Of a stretch of 64,000 nt of DNA, positions 1 through 9,448 are shown in pieces; the first letter of the stretch is position 1, and every line of letters begins with the position of its first letter. A program made the position numbers and the translations under genes. The notes under the pieces were generated by a model. It was not told where the DNA came from. It made no database searches and saw nothing but the letters and a program-made list of their open reading frames with translations. Source of the stretch: Porphyridium purpureum. Its lineage: Eukaryota; Rhodophyta; Bangiophyceae; Porphyridiales; Porphyridiaceae. The DNA lies in assembly GCA_008690995.1 (NCBI GenBank), contig VRMN01000004.1, positions 1,240,001-1,304,000 of the forward strand, in the 5' to 3' direction.

Positions 1-234
1 AAGATGGACGATCTGAGCCGGCGCCTGGGCAAGCTGCTGCAAATGTTGAATCGCGGCGAGCTGAGTGAGTCGATTATCGGCAAGCTGAGCGAGCTGTGCA
101 CGGCGCTGGGCGGCGGCGACCTGGTGCGCGTGGGCGACGTGATCAAGCGCCTGACGGCGGAGAACTGGGAGAACAACGCGGCGTGGATCATGGCGCTGAA
201 GCGGCTGGTCGAGATGCTCAAGACGGGCCGGTAG
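1..234 (+). CDS. Sec31/SRA1-type C-terminal domain protein, 3' end only
   Basis: The frame is open from the first base of the window (AAG ATG) and stops at TAG 232-234, so only the last 77 codons are visible and the true start lies upstream. The helical segment with GKLSELCTALGGGDL and ENNAAWIMALKRLVEM matches the SRA1-type helical bundle that closes Sec31, the outer-cage subunit of the COPII coat at ER exit sites, and that also forms the free-standing SRA1 protein. In Sec31 it follows the WD40 propeller and proline-rich linker, neither of which can be checked here. Sec31 is preferred because SRA1 itself is not widespread in algae, but the tail alone cannot decide. Confidence 0.6.
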   Translation, partial: KMDDLSRRLGKLLQMLNRGELSESIIGKLSELCTALGGGDLVRVGDVIKRLTAENWENNAAWIMALKRLVEMLKTGR

Positions 235-1196
235 GGCGTTCTGCTTGTGTCGGAGGCGCCGCCCGGTCTGTCGCCGTGCGCGAGGCTCGCGAGCCGATTT
301 CGTCATGCGTGCGACGCCAGCCGCGGTGTGGGCACACGGGTGATGTGGCGTGTTGGGTGGTGTACCGCCGTAGTACAGTTGATGTAATGTTTTGGTTCCA
401 CAGAAACGCGCGGCAGGGCTCCGCTTCAGCAGCTGCCAACAGAAAACACGCGCATAAATCGCATGACGTCCCATTCACCAACGCTCGCACGCGCACTCAC
501 GCAACGCGCCCCCCAAAATAGGCGCGCCTTGGTATGCCGCTGCGCCGTTTGCCGAATTTAGCCGCCAGGCGCCCGGGGCCCCCCTGCTGCTAGTGCTGCG
601 GCAGCCGGTGGCAGCACACGCGCGCAGTGCGGTTTTGAGGCGCGCGTAGTGGAACGCGCCCGTTTTGGTACGAACTGGTCCATCGGCCCCGCCCCCGCCC
701 TTGCGGCAACGAGCAGCCGCGCTGTGGAGCGTGTGCGTTCGTGAGCACGTGTTTGAGGCAGGCGCAGGCGTGCCGGGTGTCCAGCTGCCGTATAACAAAC
801 CAGTCGCGCTGCGGAGGCTGGCGCAGAGGTAAGGCGCGTGGGTGGTGGAGGTGGCTGCTGCACGCAGAGGAGGGTCGGCGGGGGGCGGCGTGGGCGTTGG
901 GGAGGGGACAGCACGCAACGCGCACGCCGTGGCTTGTCTCGGCTCGGTTCTGCTCGGCGCGTGTGTGGAAAGCATTGGAACTATCGCGCGCAGTGCGGGG
1001 GAGGGTCGACCGCGTGGAATAAATCGCGCGCTGCGTCTCGGCTTCGCAGCGGATCGCGGTGTGGGTCTGAGCGCGGGTTGTGGGCGGCCGGCGGGGTGGG
1101 CTGTGCGGGGTCTCGCAAAGGAACGCGGGACGCGCAGAAGAGGTTCGAAAGCTCGGGCACATGCGGTCGTCGAGGGCGAGTGCGCGTGCGGCCGCC
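235..1196. other. Intergenic region and 5' region of the secreted-protein gene
   Basis: This 0.96-kb GC-rich stretch has long overlapping frames on both strands, but they are Ala/Arg/Pro/Thr-rich with no domain and look like GC-driven shadows. An AGTACAGTTGATG element lies at 372-384, a member of the GTACAGT motif that recurs across the window. A weak AT island (GGAATAAATCG) lies near 1014-1024. No RNA gene was recognised. Confidence 0.5.
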
Positions 1197-3152
1197 ATGG
1201 CGGCGGCGGCTCTGCGCGCCGGTGTGCTCGCGGTCGTCGTGCTGGTGATGTGTTTATGCACCGTCGAGGCGCAGTCGCAAAGATACTGGGTGAACGAGTT
1301 GACAGATGGCGGCAACGAAAATACAGAGACTTCGGCGTGCTGTATTGCGCGCGATCAGGGCACAGGTGTGGTGATTCTCGGCACGACAAACGGTGACATT
1401 GGCGGGGTGAGTGTAGGTGGCACCTTTAACATGTTCACGGAGCGCTACTCGATCCAGACGGGTATCAGCCAAGGCTCTTTGCTGATCCCGGACCAAGGCT
1501 TTGGTGATGAGACCGCGCAGTTCCTGATCATCGACATCGCGGTGGAGGGCGGCCAGATCGCGTGCTTTGGTACTACGGACGGAAACTTTTTCAGAAGTCC
1601 AATCAACTCCTTTCTCAACTTCATTGTGGTCACTATCTCGAATGACAACGCGGTCGAGTTTGCACGAAACCAGCTGAATCGCAACGTAGTGGGTGATGAT
1701 ATTCTTGGCGGTGTCGAACTAACCAACAACGGTTACCTTGTTATTGGTTCCGGCAAAAGCAACCCGTCGGCTTCGACGAACAATGCGCTCATTTTGTGGC
1801 GGCTGAATTTTGCGCTCGTGGAGCAGTCGTTGAACGTCGTAACCAAGACAACGAACTCGGCCGCTACGGTTTTTGTCCGGACGACGTCGCGCTCGGTACC
1901 CAATCAAAACGTAGCGATTGCATACGGTGTCGAGCTTGCGTCCACCTCGGTTCAGTACTTCGTGGACGTCTATTCATTCACCGTCGCTTTTCAGTACACT
2001 GTGGAGGCACAATACAGGTACGCGGCAGCGTTCCCGAATGCGCCGATTGACATCAGCTCGGTGTTCTACGACTCTGTCTTTGACGCGTACTACATCGCCG
2101 GCCAGTTCCCACCCACAAACGGTGATCAGCTGTCTGCCTACTCTGGTATCTGCACATCCGAAGATCCGTTTCAGCTTGGAAATACGGCAGCCATTTTCGG
2201 CGCTGTGTCTGCAGCTACCGGCTCATCTTTGGAACCGTTTTCCTCATACCGGTCGCAGCGCATCGAGGGCTCTTCATGCGGTACTTACAATGCACAGGTT
2301 CGTGTTGGCGTGGATACGAACGGCGTGAACCGTGTGCTGATTGGGATGGACTTCTTTTTCCGCGACGCCATCCCGACAGGTTTCCGCTTTCTGTACCAGA
2401 CTTCGTTATCGCCCACGGCTGACGATGGCCAGACCGCTTCGCGCTTGAACGGTCTGCCTTCCCAGCAAAACTTTGAGGGCATTTCGACACCGGTAGTCGG
2501 TGCCGAAGGCGCTGTGCTGTTTGGGAGCAACAATGTGCGCTCCCCGAATGGTGATCTTTGCTTCCCTGAGGGCCCGGCATTCCGCAACCACACGATTGCA
2601 GGGTTTAGTGCGAGCCAGTCTGGTGCACTCTGGGTTGCGACCCCTGGAACGCTGTGCGACGACTACTTGACGGATTTACTCGCGATTAACACAACTTATG
2701 GTGTTGCGCTAGGCGTGACCAAGGGTAGCTTTGTAGGCGGTACGAACCCGCTGCAGCGCGAGCGCGTGGTCGTGTACTCTCTGAACTTCGCCAATGGCGA
2801 CCTTCCTAACTTTGACTTTCGGTGTAACACGGGTTGCAGCAGTGGCAGCGCGACGCCTACACCAAGCCCAACCTTGGACCCGAACTGCGTGTTTAACTCG
2901 ACACACTGCACGTGTCGGCGCACCAATTTCAGAGATTGTGTGGTACCTAGTATCTCGACAGCCAACACGTGCCTTGTTAATCGATGTCTGGGTATTGAGT
3001 GCAATTGTTTTGGTGACTCGGTCTGCAAATTAGAGCGCAGGCTCGAATGGACTGCAGACGAACCTATTGATGACCAGGAGACAGTTGCGTGCTCGTTGTT
3101 TAGCACCACCTTTCCAACGGCCCTCTGGGTTCCTGAACCCTTAGGGATCTAA
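1197..3152 (+). CDS. Secreted beta-rich protein with cysteine-rich C-terminal tail
   Basis: The predicted protein has 651 residues. The ATG at 1197 lies in GCCGCCATGG, the best initiation context here, and is followed by a classical signal peptide (MAAAALRAGVLAVVVLVMCL, cut near VEAQ-SQ). An in-frame ATG at 1161 would only add a basic extension. The body (about residues 30-560) is Gly/Thr/Asn/Val-rich with alternating short hydrophobic strands such as GVVILGTTNGD, suggesting a propeller-like beta fold, though no family is certain. A Thr/Pro linker (TPTPSPTLDP) leads to a tail of about 90 residues with many cysteines (CTCRR, CLVNRC, CNCFG). It is probably extracellular, perhaps a matrix or cell-surface protein. 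The tail resembles the end of the secreted protein at 43263-45089. Confidence 0.8.
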   Translation: MAAAALRAGVLAVVVLVMCLCTVEAQSQRYWVNELTDGGNENTETSACCIARDQGTGVVILGTTNGDIGGVSVGGTFNMFTERYSIQTGISQGSLLIPDQGFGDETAQFLIIDIAVEGGQIACFGTTDGNFFRSPINSFLNFIVVTISNDNAVEFARNQLNRNVVGDDILGGVELTNNGYLVIGSGKSNPSASTNNALILWRLNFALVEQSLNVVTKTTNSAATVFVRTTSRSVPNQNVAIAYGVELASTSVQYFVDVYSFTVAFQYTVEAQYRYAAAFPNAPIDISSVFYDSVFDAYYIAGQFPPTNGDQLSAYSGICTSEDPFQLGNTAAIFGAVSAATGSSLEPFSSYRSQRIEGSSCGTYNAQVRVGVDTNGVNRVLIGMDFFFRDAIPTGFRFLYQTSLSPTADDGQTASRLNGLPSQQNFEGISTPVVGAEGAVLFGSNNVRSPNGDLCFPEGPAFRNHTIAGFSASQSGALWVATPGTLCDDYLTDLLAINTTYGVALGVTKGSFVGGTNPLQRERVVVYSLNFANGDLPNFDFRCNTGCSSGSATPTPSPTLDPNCVFNSTHCTCRRTNFRDCVVPSISTANTCLVNRCLGIECNCFGDSVCKLERRLEWTADEPIDDQETVACSLFSTTFPTALWVPEPLGI

Positions 3153-3641
3153 GTACAAGTCGGCGCTGCTGTTGTGGTTTTTATCTCACGGCGCGTGAAC
3201 AGAAGGGTCCCTTCTTTGCGCCGTCGAGCAGGCAGGCATTTAGTGAAATCTCTGCACTTCGCTCTTTTACTGTCTATTGAATTTCTGAAGAAAACGAATG
3301 TCTGGCTTCCCTTGCGGATTCACACCTTACGCACTTCGCGCAAGCACAGCGCGCTTCCAGTAACCTTGGCAAGTGACCTCGCACTGCTCAAGCTGTCACA
3401 TGCCCATTTTCATCACTTTGTGTTTGCACGGGTAAATGTCTGAAGCTGATTGACATGCGACGGAAGCATGGCCTTCTCTCCACGGACGTGTTTCGGAACA
3501 TGTAATCAATTGCTCGCCTCACCTTCTGCGAGTCTCGGTGATTGGAATGAGCAAATCGGCGCTGGAGTTGGGTGAAAGATGAACGAATTGGCGTGGAGAG
3601 TTCCAACGGTGTGAATGAAAATGTTCGCATGCGTCGCCTCA
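3153..3641. other. Convergent intergenic region
   Basis: This 489-bp spacer lies between two convergent stops and should hold the 3' ends of both transcripts. Only short frames without recognisable content are present, and I see no RNA gene or repeat. Confidence 0.5.
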
Positions 3642-4721
3642 TCACCCTTTCGCCAGTGAGCTGTTCTTGGAACCGCGCTTGGGCTGCTGTGCGCGCTGCG
3701 GCTGACCCCCGCCACGTCCTGTGCCAGATCCACCTCCTCGCGTATGCGAGGCATCTCGCGCCCCGCGAGACGCAGAAGATGGCGTACCGCCGCGACCAAA
3801 ACCACGACCGCGACCACGACCGCGACCTAGACCCCTGCTATTCTTTTCCGTGCCTTGTCGTAGGGGAGAAGTCTCAGGCGGAGAGATCCGGCTCCCATAT
3901 TGCTGGTTGTCTTGGAATCGTGTTGCCTCTGTTTCCGACGATGCACTTTTGTCACTCCCCGAGTCTGAATTACGCCCCTCTGACTTTCGCAGCTTGGACG
4001 GAAGTCTTCGGTTGAAATTCCCGCCCAGGCTGGGCTCGACGACGTCGATTTCGTCGTCTTCGTCGTCCTGGTCGTCATACAGGTATCCGAATTCGTCCAC
4101 GACGCGCCCGCGATACCAGTTCACTTGCGCTGGTTTGAACGTCTGCCGCTCTATGACTTGAGTCCGGACAATGGTGTCTCGCCTTGTTCGCTCCTCAACT
4201 TCTGCGGCATTCACACCCATGGTCAAATGGCTCAGAAAGGAAACGAAGCGTGCTTGCATGACACGCACGCAGGGGTCGATTTCAGCAAAGCAGGTGCAAA
4301 CTTCATGCACGAACGCGGTCCAATCTTCCTTGCGTGTGGCCCAACTTCTCGTCGCGTCAAAGTCCAACGGCTTCAGTTGAAAAGATTCTGAAACAGATCC
4401 TAGCGCGTCTACCAGCATTCGCGCAACCCAATCGTAGGTCACACCTTTCTGTTCAGCGTTTTGAGCCAATTCTAGCGCACGCCGCGACGCGTCAAGCAAA
4501 ATCGACGCCGCATCTTGTCCAAGAATCTCCAGCACGAATGGCGCGACCTCGGCCGGAAGTCTTGCGCAAGTCATCAGCGCCACTTCGCCGCTCAGGTGCG
4601 TCGCTAGTTTTGTGCGCGGGTCTGCCACGCACTCCTTCAAACACGCTACCGCATGCACGTCCTCAGCACATATGGCCGCATCTCTGCCACACCGTTCCAC
4701 CAGATCGCGCTGCCAATCCAT
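3642..4721 (-). CDS. RGG-box protein with helical N-terminal half, function unknown
   Basis: The protein has 359 residues. Residues 1-190 are predicted mainly helical with Leu/Ala-rich repeats, possibly HEAT- or MIF4G-like, but no diagnostic motif was found. A conserved-looking NWYRGRVVDEFGYLYDD segment near 205-220 leads into an acidic stretch (DDQDDEDDEIDVVE), and then a Ser-rich linker. The C-terminus is a typical RGG/RG box (GLGRGRGRGRGFGRGG and GGGSGTGRGGGQPQR) ending with basic residues. RGG boxes usually bind RNA and are arginine-methylated, so a role in mRNA translation or RNP assembly is inferred. The gene is divergent from the nuclease gene that starts at 4777 or 4897. Confidence 0.75.
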   Translation of the reverse strand: MDWQRDLVERCGRDAAICAEDVHAVACLKECVADPRTKLATHLSGEVALMTCARLPAEVAPFVLEILGQDAASILLDASRRALELAQNAEQKGVTYDWVARMLVDALGSVSESFQLKPLDFDATRSWATRKEDWTAFVHEVCTCFAEIDPCVRVMQARFVSFLSHLTMGVNAAEVEERTRRDTIVRTQVIERQTFKPAQVNWYRGRVVDEFGYLYDDQDDEDDEIDVVEPSLGGNFNRRLPSKLRKSEGRNSDSGSDKSASSETEATRFQDNQQYGSRISPPETSPLRQGTEKNSRGLGRGRGRGRGFGRGGTPSSASRGARDASHTRGGGSGTGRGGGQPQRAQQPKRGSKNSSLAKG

Positions 4722-4870
4722 CGCGTCTTCGTGCGCGTCTTCTTTTGAGTCATCAAGCTGCGAATGGTCTTGAACTATGTTTGTGCCGTCCTCGTTGACG
4801 CGTGGGCGAGTTACGAAAGTGGCGTACCGTCAGTGCTGCCGCACACTGACTGTCACCGGCCAGCTCAGGC

Positions 4871-4883
4871 CACGTGTCACGTG
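4871..4883. promoter_or_regulatory. Overlapping CACGTG pair (G-box-like)
   Basis: CACGTGTCACGTG contains two palindromic CACGTG hexamers, the core bound by bZIP and bHLH factors. It lies between the candidate ATGs at 4777 and 4897 of the plus-strand gene and 150 bp upstream of the minus-strand RGG gene. Its position favours 4897 as the start, leaving this stretch as a shared promoter. Confidence 0.35.
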
Positions 4884-4896
4884 CACGCTGCCTGAC

Positions 4897-6846
4897 ATGT
4901 CGCTTCAAAGATCGTCGCCAACGTCGTCGTCTTGTGAGCCGGTGGCAGCGCACAAGGCATTGGACGCGGCGTTGCGCGCAAATCATTGTGTGGATTGGCT
5001 GGTACTGTATGGAGAGTACCTGTTCGGTGCCAAAGGCAAGAAATCGCTAGAGTTGGACGCTTCGCAGCATGCGCGCAGAGTCCGGGCGCGCACAGATGAC
5101 TTCGTGGAGAGTGTGATTACAAGAATACAGACAAACAGCGTCGGTTTGATCGTGGAAGACATTGCACATTCGGAACATTCTGCTTCTAACAATGATCAAG
5201 AACTTACCGCACTTGCACGCTTGGGGCGCACTGAACGGCAGGTGGCGGGGAAGAAGGCTCACATCCTGCAAGGACCAGTGTTTCTGTACCAAAATCTGCT
5301 CCTCGAACCAGCGCTGATGGTTCGATCAGATGCGCTCATTCATCTTGAACAGCTGATTGTCCAGTCAGGGAGCTCAACAATGCCGGTGTCGGAGGAGCAT
5401 CGCGGCCTCAGCAAAGAAAATGAAGAACTCCAGTATCATCCCGTCTTCGTCACGCGTTCGAAATTGCGGCGGAAAGGGGACCTTCTGGATCGAACGAATC
5501 CGATCAATATGAATGCTGCTCTTGGTATTTTGGTTGGAAGAGCTCAAGGGGCCGGTGCAGATTCACGCATGCCACGCGCATTCGTGATTGCCCGCGATAA
5601 AGATCGTCAGGAACGGCTGGTGTGGATCGCGTTGGACTACAAGAGGTGGCCAGCGAAAACTCAGCGCCTCACGGCTGCGCTCGATGATGCATTGGACTGG
5701 AACGAGCGCCTTCTGGAGGATGGTCTCAAGTGGGCGCACGCGCTCAAGCGCGAGCTCTTGCAGGTTGAGAAGCACCCTGGCTGTTTGTCGCGGAAGGAGT
5801 TCGACGTACCTTCATCACCTTGCTCGGTACTTTTCATGGAGCCTCGTTTACGTCCAAACATGCGGATTGAAAGCTTCTACAGCAAAGGCTCTCATGCATG
5901 GAAAAAGCAACTGGCTAATGCGACTGGTGAGCTGACGCAACTTCCCGGCATTTCGGTGTCTCTTCGGGACCAGCTCATCAGTGAGGGCTTTTCGGATCTG
6001 TATAGCACCGGGTTGGTCGAGCGTCTTTCTGCCATAGATCCTCCTGTCCTTTCAGAGCTCATCACAATGACTGGTTTCTTGCACGCGTCACCGGGAGCGT
6101 GCTTCCGCGTGACTCCCGACGTCGTGTCGCAAGTGCTGCACAAGTACGCGGAATGTGACCAGCATCGTGTGCTCTTTGTCGACGTTGAATTAGCCAACCC
6201 GCAAGATCTGATACTACCGGACGATCTTCAAGACCCTGCGCCAGCTTCTGGCCTACTTTTTCTCATTGGTTGCGGCTTTTGTGGCAAAGATGGAGCTTGG
6301 CATTTTACGTCTTTCCCTGCGAAAACACTGTCGAATCAGGGCGAGGCTGACATAACGCGCGACTTTCTGGATTTCGTTTCAGCCCAAAAGCCCCAGGCAA
6401 TCGTTGCGTATGGTGATGAACTTCGAATTTTTCGATCGCTCTTCGCACGCCATCCCGGACTACACGTTTCAGAGGCTGCCGCGTTTCTGCTCAGGACGTC
6501 TATACTTGATTTGTTCAGGAAAGTCGTGAAACCTGCAAATCTACTGGTGCGAGGCGCCTTCAACATGCGCCTCAGCTCTCTATTCCACGCACTGTCCGAA
6601 AACGGACTGCTGGACGACTGCGGCGTTGCCAAGGCGTTTCCAGAGCATCTCGAAGATGCCGATGCAGACTGCACAGTGCAAATGATGGAGCTTGCGCTGA
6701 GTGAGTATGAGGAGCGTGCACTGCAGTCATCACCAAGCAGCGATATTCAGGGTCCAAAAGGGATGGAACGCGTCATACAGTACAATGAGCTGGACTGTTT
6801 TATGACCATGGCGTTGTACAAGTTCCTCTTGCGTTGTGTGACCTGA
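4897..6846 (+). CDS. TM0106-type RecB-like nuclease with RNase H-like 3'-5' exonuclease domain
   Basis: From ATG 4897 the protein has 649 residues; an in-frame ATG at 4777 would add 40 residues that could be a leader. The N-terminal half (HCVDWLVLYGEYLFG, ILQGPVFLYQNLLLEPALMVRSD, then LVWIALDYKRW) follows the order of the predicted RecB-family nucleases of the TM0106 type, in which a PD-(D/E)XK fold precedes a helix-hairpin-helix region (here ELTQLPGISVSLRDQLISEG). The C-terminal part has acidic motifs of the DnaQ/RNase H-like exonuclease fold: VLFVDVELANP, QAIVAYGDELRIF and the terminal YNELDCFMTMALYKFL, which corresponds to the usual YNxxDC motif. These proteins are known mainly from bacteria, archaea and large DNA viruses. 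A DNA-processing role is inferred, and the location is unknown. Confidence 0.7.
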   Translation: MSLQRSSPTSSSCEPVAAHKALDAALRANHCVDWLVLYGEYLFGAKGKKSLELDASQHARRVRARTDDFVESVITRIQTNSVGLIVEDIAHSEHSASNNDQELTALARLGRTERQVAGKKAHILQGPVFLYQNLLLEPALMVRSDALIHLEQLIVQSGSSTMPVSEEHRGLSKENEELQYHPVFVTRSKLRRKGDLLDRTNPINMNAALGILVGRAQGAGADSRMPRAFVIARDKDRQERLVWIALDYKRWPAKTQRLTAALDDALDWNERLLEDGLKWAHALKRELLQVEKHPGCLSRKEFDVPSSPCSVLFMEPRLRPNMRIESFYSKGSHAWKKQLANATGELTQLPGISVSLRDQLISEGFSDLYSTGLVERLSAIDPPVLSELITMTGFLHASPGACFRVTPDVVSQVLHKYAECDQHRVLFVDVELANPQDLILPDDLQDPAPASGLLFLIGCGFCGKDGAWHFTSFPAKTLSNQGEADITRDFLDFVSAQKPQAIVAYGDELRIFRSLFARHPGLHVSEAAAFLLRTSILDLFRKVVKPANLLVRGAFNMRLSSLFHALSENGLLDDCGVAKAFPEHLEDADADCTVQMMELALSEYEERALQSSPSSDIQGPKGMERVIQYNELDCFMTMALYKFLLRCVT

Positions 6847-6936
6847 TTACCCAGGCAGTCATGTGGGATTCCGTTTTCAGGAGAACGTCGGTGAGGTATT
6901 CAGCCTGTATGTATGGTTTAAATTTTTGTTCTATAT

Positions 6937-9306
6937 TTATTCCGTGTCAGTCGCGCAGGCTGAGGCAACAATCTGCTCGCTCTTTTCATAGTCAGCGTAT
7001 GCCTTTTCCAGCTTTTTCTCCAGCGCTCTGCGCTCTGCCGTGAGCTCATTTAGCTTGCCAGCGTCTGTGGCAACAGAGATCATCTTCGCATCCACGTCCG
7101 CAAGAGCTGCCTCCAATTTTTCAATGCTTTCCTCGAGCTTCGGTATCGCCTTCTTTGCCCTGTCCATTTCTTTCCGCAAGCGTCGCCGCTCTGCCTGCTC
7201 ATGGGCCTTTTTTTCCTTGGTCAGACTTTCGGCGCCGTTGTGAAAAGCCGCAGTCGCAGCTTCCGTTTCCACAAGAACTGATGCATGTGCCCCCTTCTCT
7301 AGACGAACTCCCCGGTTCGGGCTCGAGGACGCCATTTGACCAGGTTGGTTGCCGTACTCCTCTGCCAGAACGACGCTCTTCACATGCTCGGGCACACCGT
7401 AAAAGATGTCCGATACTTTCCCATCCTTCACAACCATGCTATGCGTCGCAATCGCCTCAATCAAGCGAATATCGTGCGTTACAAGAATAATGGTGCCATC
7501 GCTCCACTTTTGCAATCCAGCGCAAAGGGCTTCAACGCTTTCGATGCTCAGGTGATTCGATACTTCGTCCAAAAAGAGTAAGTTATGCGCTGGCTTGGAC
7601 ACTGTGAACGCTGCGAGGGCAACGCGTGCCTTCTCTCCGCCACTCAGCATTTCGATCGCGCGAACTGCAGCGTCGCCCGAAAGCCCCACATTCCCCAGCG
7701 CTGAGCGCAGTTCCAACTTTGTGGCATCCTCATTGATCTCAGAGCTCAAGTAATCAAGTGGGGTTTTGTGTACGGGCAAGTCTGCCGCTAAATCTTGGGT
7801 AAAGACACCAACAGAAACCCGGTCATCGCCGTGCGCAACCTTCCCACTCACCGGGGCAAGGAGGCCGGCCAGCGTGCGCAGCAGCGTCGACTTGCCTTGT
7901 CCGTTTGGTCCCACAATCGCTAGTCGCTGCCCGCGCTCTACTTCAAAGTTGACGTTGCGAAGAAGCGGTGCCGGATTGCCCGGCCAGCCCACCGACAAGT
8001 TCGCCACGCTCAGCACAACGTGATGACAAGGTGGCGCCTTTGGCAGAGTAAACACGAGTCGTCGTGAGTTTTCCAGGCTGTCCGTCGGAACTTCAACCAG
8101 CTGCTTCTCCATTCGCGCAATTGCCTTTTCCTTACTCTTTGCAGCCGTAGCCTTGGTTGCCTTCGCGCCAAAACGGTCCACAAAGCCTTGCAATCGGTCA
8201 ATCTCGGACTGCTGACGAGCGCGCTGCGCCTCGAGTGCTTGCTGACGAAGCTCCCGTTCTGTCAAGTAAAATGAGTAATTGCCCGGGAATGTGTAGTGCT
8301 TGCCACCGCGAAACTCGACAATGGCGGTGCAGCGATCCAGCAGTGAGCGTTCGTGCGACACAAGAATAATCGCGTACGGGTATGACGCCAAGAAATTTTC
8401 GACGTAAGCCTTGGCAGCGCGGTCCAGATGATTCGAGGGCTCGTCAAGTAGCAGAACATTCGGCTGCGACAGCAATAGACGGGCGAGCGCTACGCGCATT
8501 TGCCAACCGCCGCTGAGTTCGCTGCAAGGTCTGTCCCAGTCTTCTGGAGCAAAGCCCAGACCACTGAGCATATCGGCGATAATTTTATCCTTATCATACC
8601 CACCTGCGCTCGAATATTCGTCCATGACTTCGGCAAGCTCCTGTGCCATGCGCATAGCTTCGTTATTGTTTCGCCCTTCCTGCTGCATCATGGCGCGTTC
8701 CAGCTCCTCCATGCGCCTCTCCAGACGTAGGAGTCGCTCCATTTGCGAAGATGCTTCCTCCCACACCGAGCGAGACGAGCCGGAAACTGCTTGCTGCGGC
8801 AAGTAGCCCAAAAAGGCGTTGCGAGCGAGCCGAATCTGGCCCAGTTTCAGCTCGTGCTCGCCGGTCACCGAGCGCAAAAAGGTAGTCTTGCCTGCTCCAT
8901 TTGCGCCGACAATACCGACAAACTCTTTCGGAAACACCTTCAGGTCGTCCACAAACAGCAAGTCTCGTGCACCCGCTTGAACGGTGAGTTCCTCGATTTC
9001 CAAAACTGCCCCCGAAGTCGCCACAGCTGCGTTCGTCGCCGTCTTGCCATTCTTTCCCCCCGGTGATGCAGAGGTAGCGGATGCGGCAGAAACATCGGAC
9101 GGCGCGGCGCCGCGCCGCGCGACAGTCGGCGTCCATTTGCGCGAGCTCGACCCAATCAGCCTCTGGTGCTGCTCACATGAACGAGCGGCCAGTGACCGTG
9201 GCAAAGCGTGCTTCCTGTTCTCATGTGTCACTACACCGCCGTTTGCACATACAGACACCGGCACCAAGCCGCAGAATGCAAGAGTCATGGTCACTCCACC
9301 TGTCAT
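6937..9306 (-). CDS. ABC-F family ATPase, probably plastid-targeted
   Basis: The 789-residue protein has two ABC cassettes in tandem and no membrane segments. Cassette 1 has Walker A GANGAGKTT, signature LSGGWQMR and Walker B VLLLDEPSNHLD. Cassette 2 has GPNGQGKST, LSGGEKAR and NLLFLDEVSNHL. A basic linker (about QQALEAQRARQQSEIDRLQ onward) joins them, and the C-terminus is a coiled coil (EESIEKLEAALADVDAK), as in the Uup/ABCF5 type. ABC-F proteins act on ribosomes rather than in transport. About 110 residues precede the first cassette. The second methionine (ATG 9288) would give MTLAFCGLVPVSVC, with the early phenylalanine typical of red algal transit peptides. The stop is 90 bp from the convergent nuclease gene. 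Confidence 0.93.
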   Translation of the reverse strand: MTGGVTMTLAFCGLVPVSVCANGGVVTHENRKHALPRSLAARSCEQHQRLIGSSSRKWTPTVARRGAAPSDVSAASATSASPGGKNGKTATNAAVATSGAVLEIEELTVQAGARDLLFVDDLKVFPKEFVGIVGANGAGKTTFLRSVTGEHELKLGQIRLARNAFLGYLPQQAVSGSSRSVWEEASSQMERLLRLERRMEELERAMMQQEGRNNNEAMRMAQELAEVMDEYSSAGGYDKDKIIADMLSGLGFAPEDWDRPCSELSGGWQMRVALARLLLSQPNVLLLDEPSNHLDRAAKAYVENFLASYPYAIILVSHERSLLDRCTAIVEFRGGKHYTFPGNYSFYLTERELRQQALEAQRARQQSEIDRLQGFVDRFGAKATKATAAKSKEKAIARMEKQLVEVPTDSLENSRRLVFTLPKAPPCHHVVLSVANLSVGWPGNPAPLLRNVNFEVERGQRLAIVGPNGQGKSTLLRTLAGLLAPVSGKVAHGDDRVSVGVFTQDLAADLPVHKTPLDYLSSEINEDATKLELRSALGNVGLSGDAAVRAIEMLSGGEKARVALAAFTVSKPAHNLLFLDEVSNHLSIESVEALCAGLQKWSDGTIILVTHDIRLIEAIATHSMVVKDGKVSDIFYGVPEHVKSVVLAEEYGNQPGQMASSSPNRGVRLEKGAHASVLVETEAATAAFHNGAESLTKEKKAHEQAERRRLRKEMDRAKKAIPKLEESIEKLEAALADVDAKMISVATDAGKLNELTAERRALEKKLEKAYADYEKSEQIVASACATDTE

Positions 9307-9448
9307 CGCCCGTCTCTTTCTCTCGCTCTCTTTGCAGGTCGGCCGCGCTCATTCCAGTGGGAGATTGGAAAGCCACTTGGCGGCCGCCACTTGAGCTAGT
9401 CGCCGTTTCCGGTTCATTCGAATGAACCGTTAAGGAATTCAAGCGGGC

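Noticed and set aside
475-1389. 304-residue minus-strand frame, plus overlapping frames at 590-1315 and 838-1396
   Set aside because: Ala/Arg/Pro/Thr-rich low complexity, no domain, and overlaps the start of the secreted-protein gene that has a signal peptide and a good start context.
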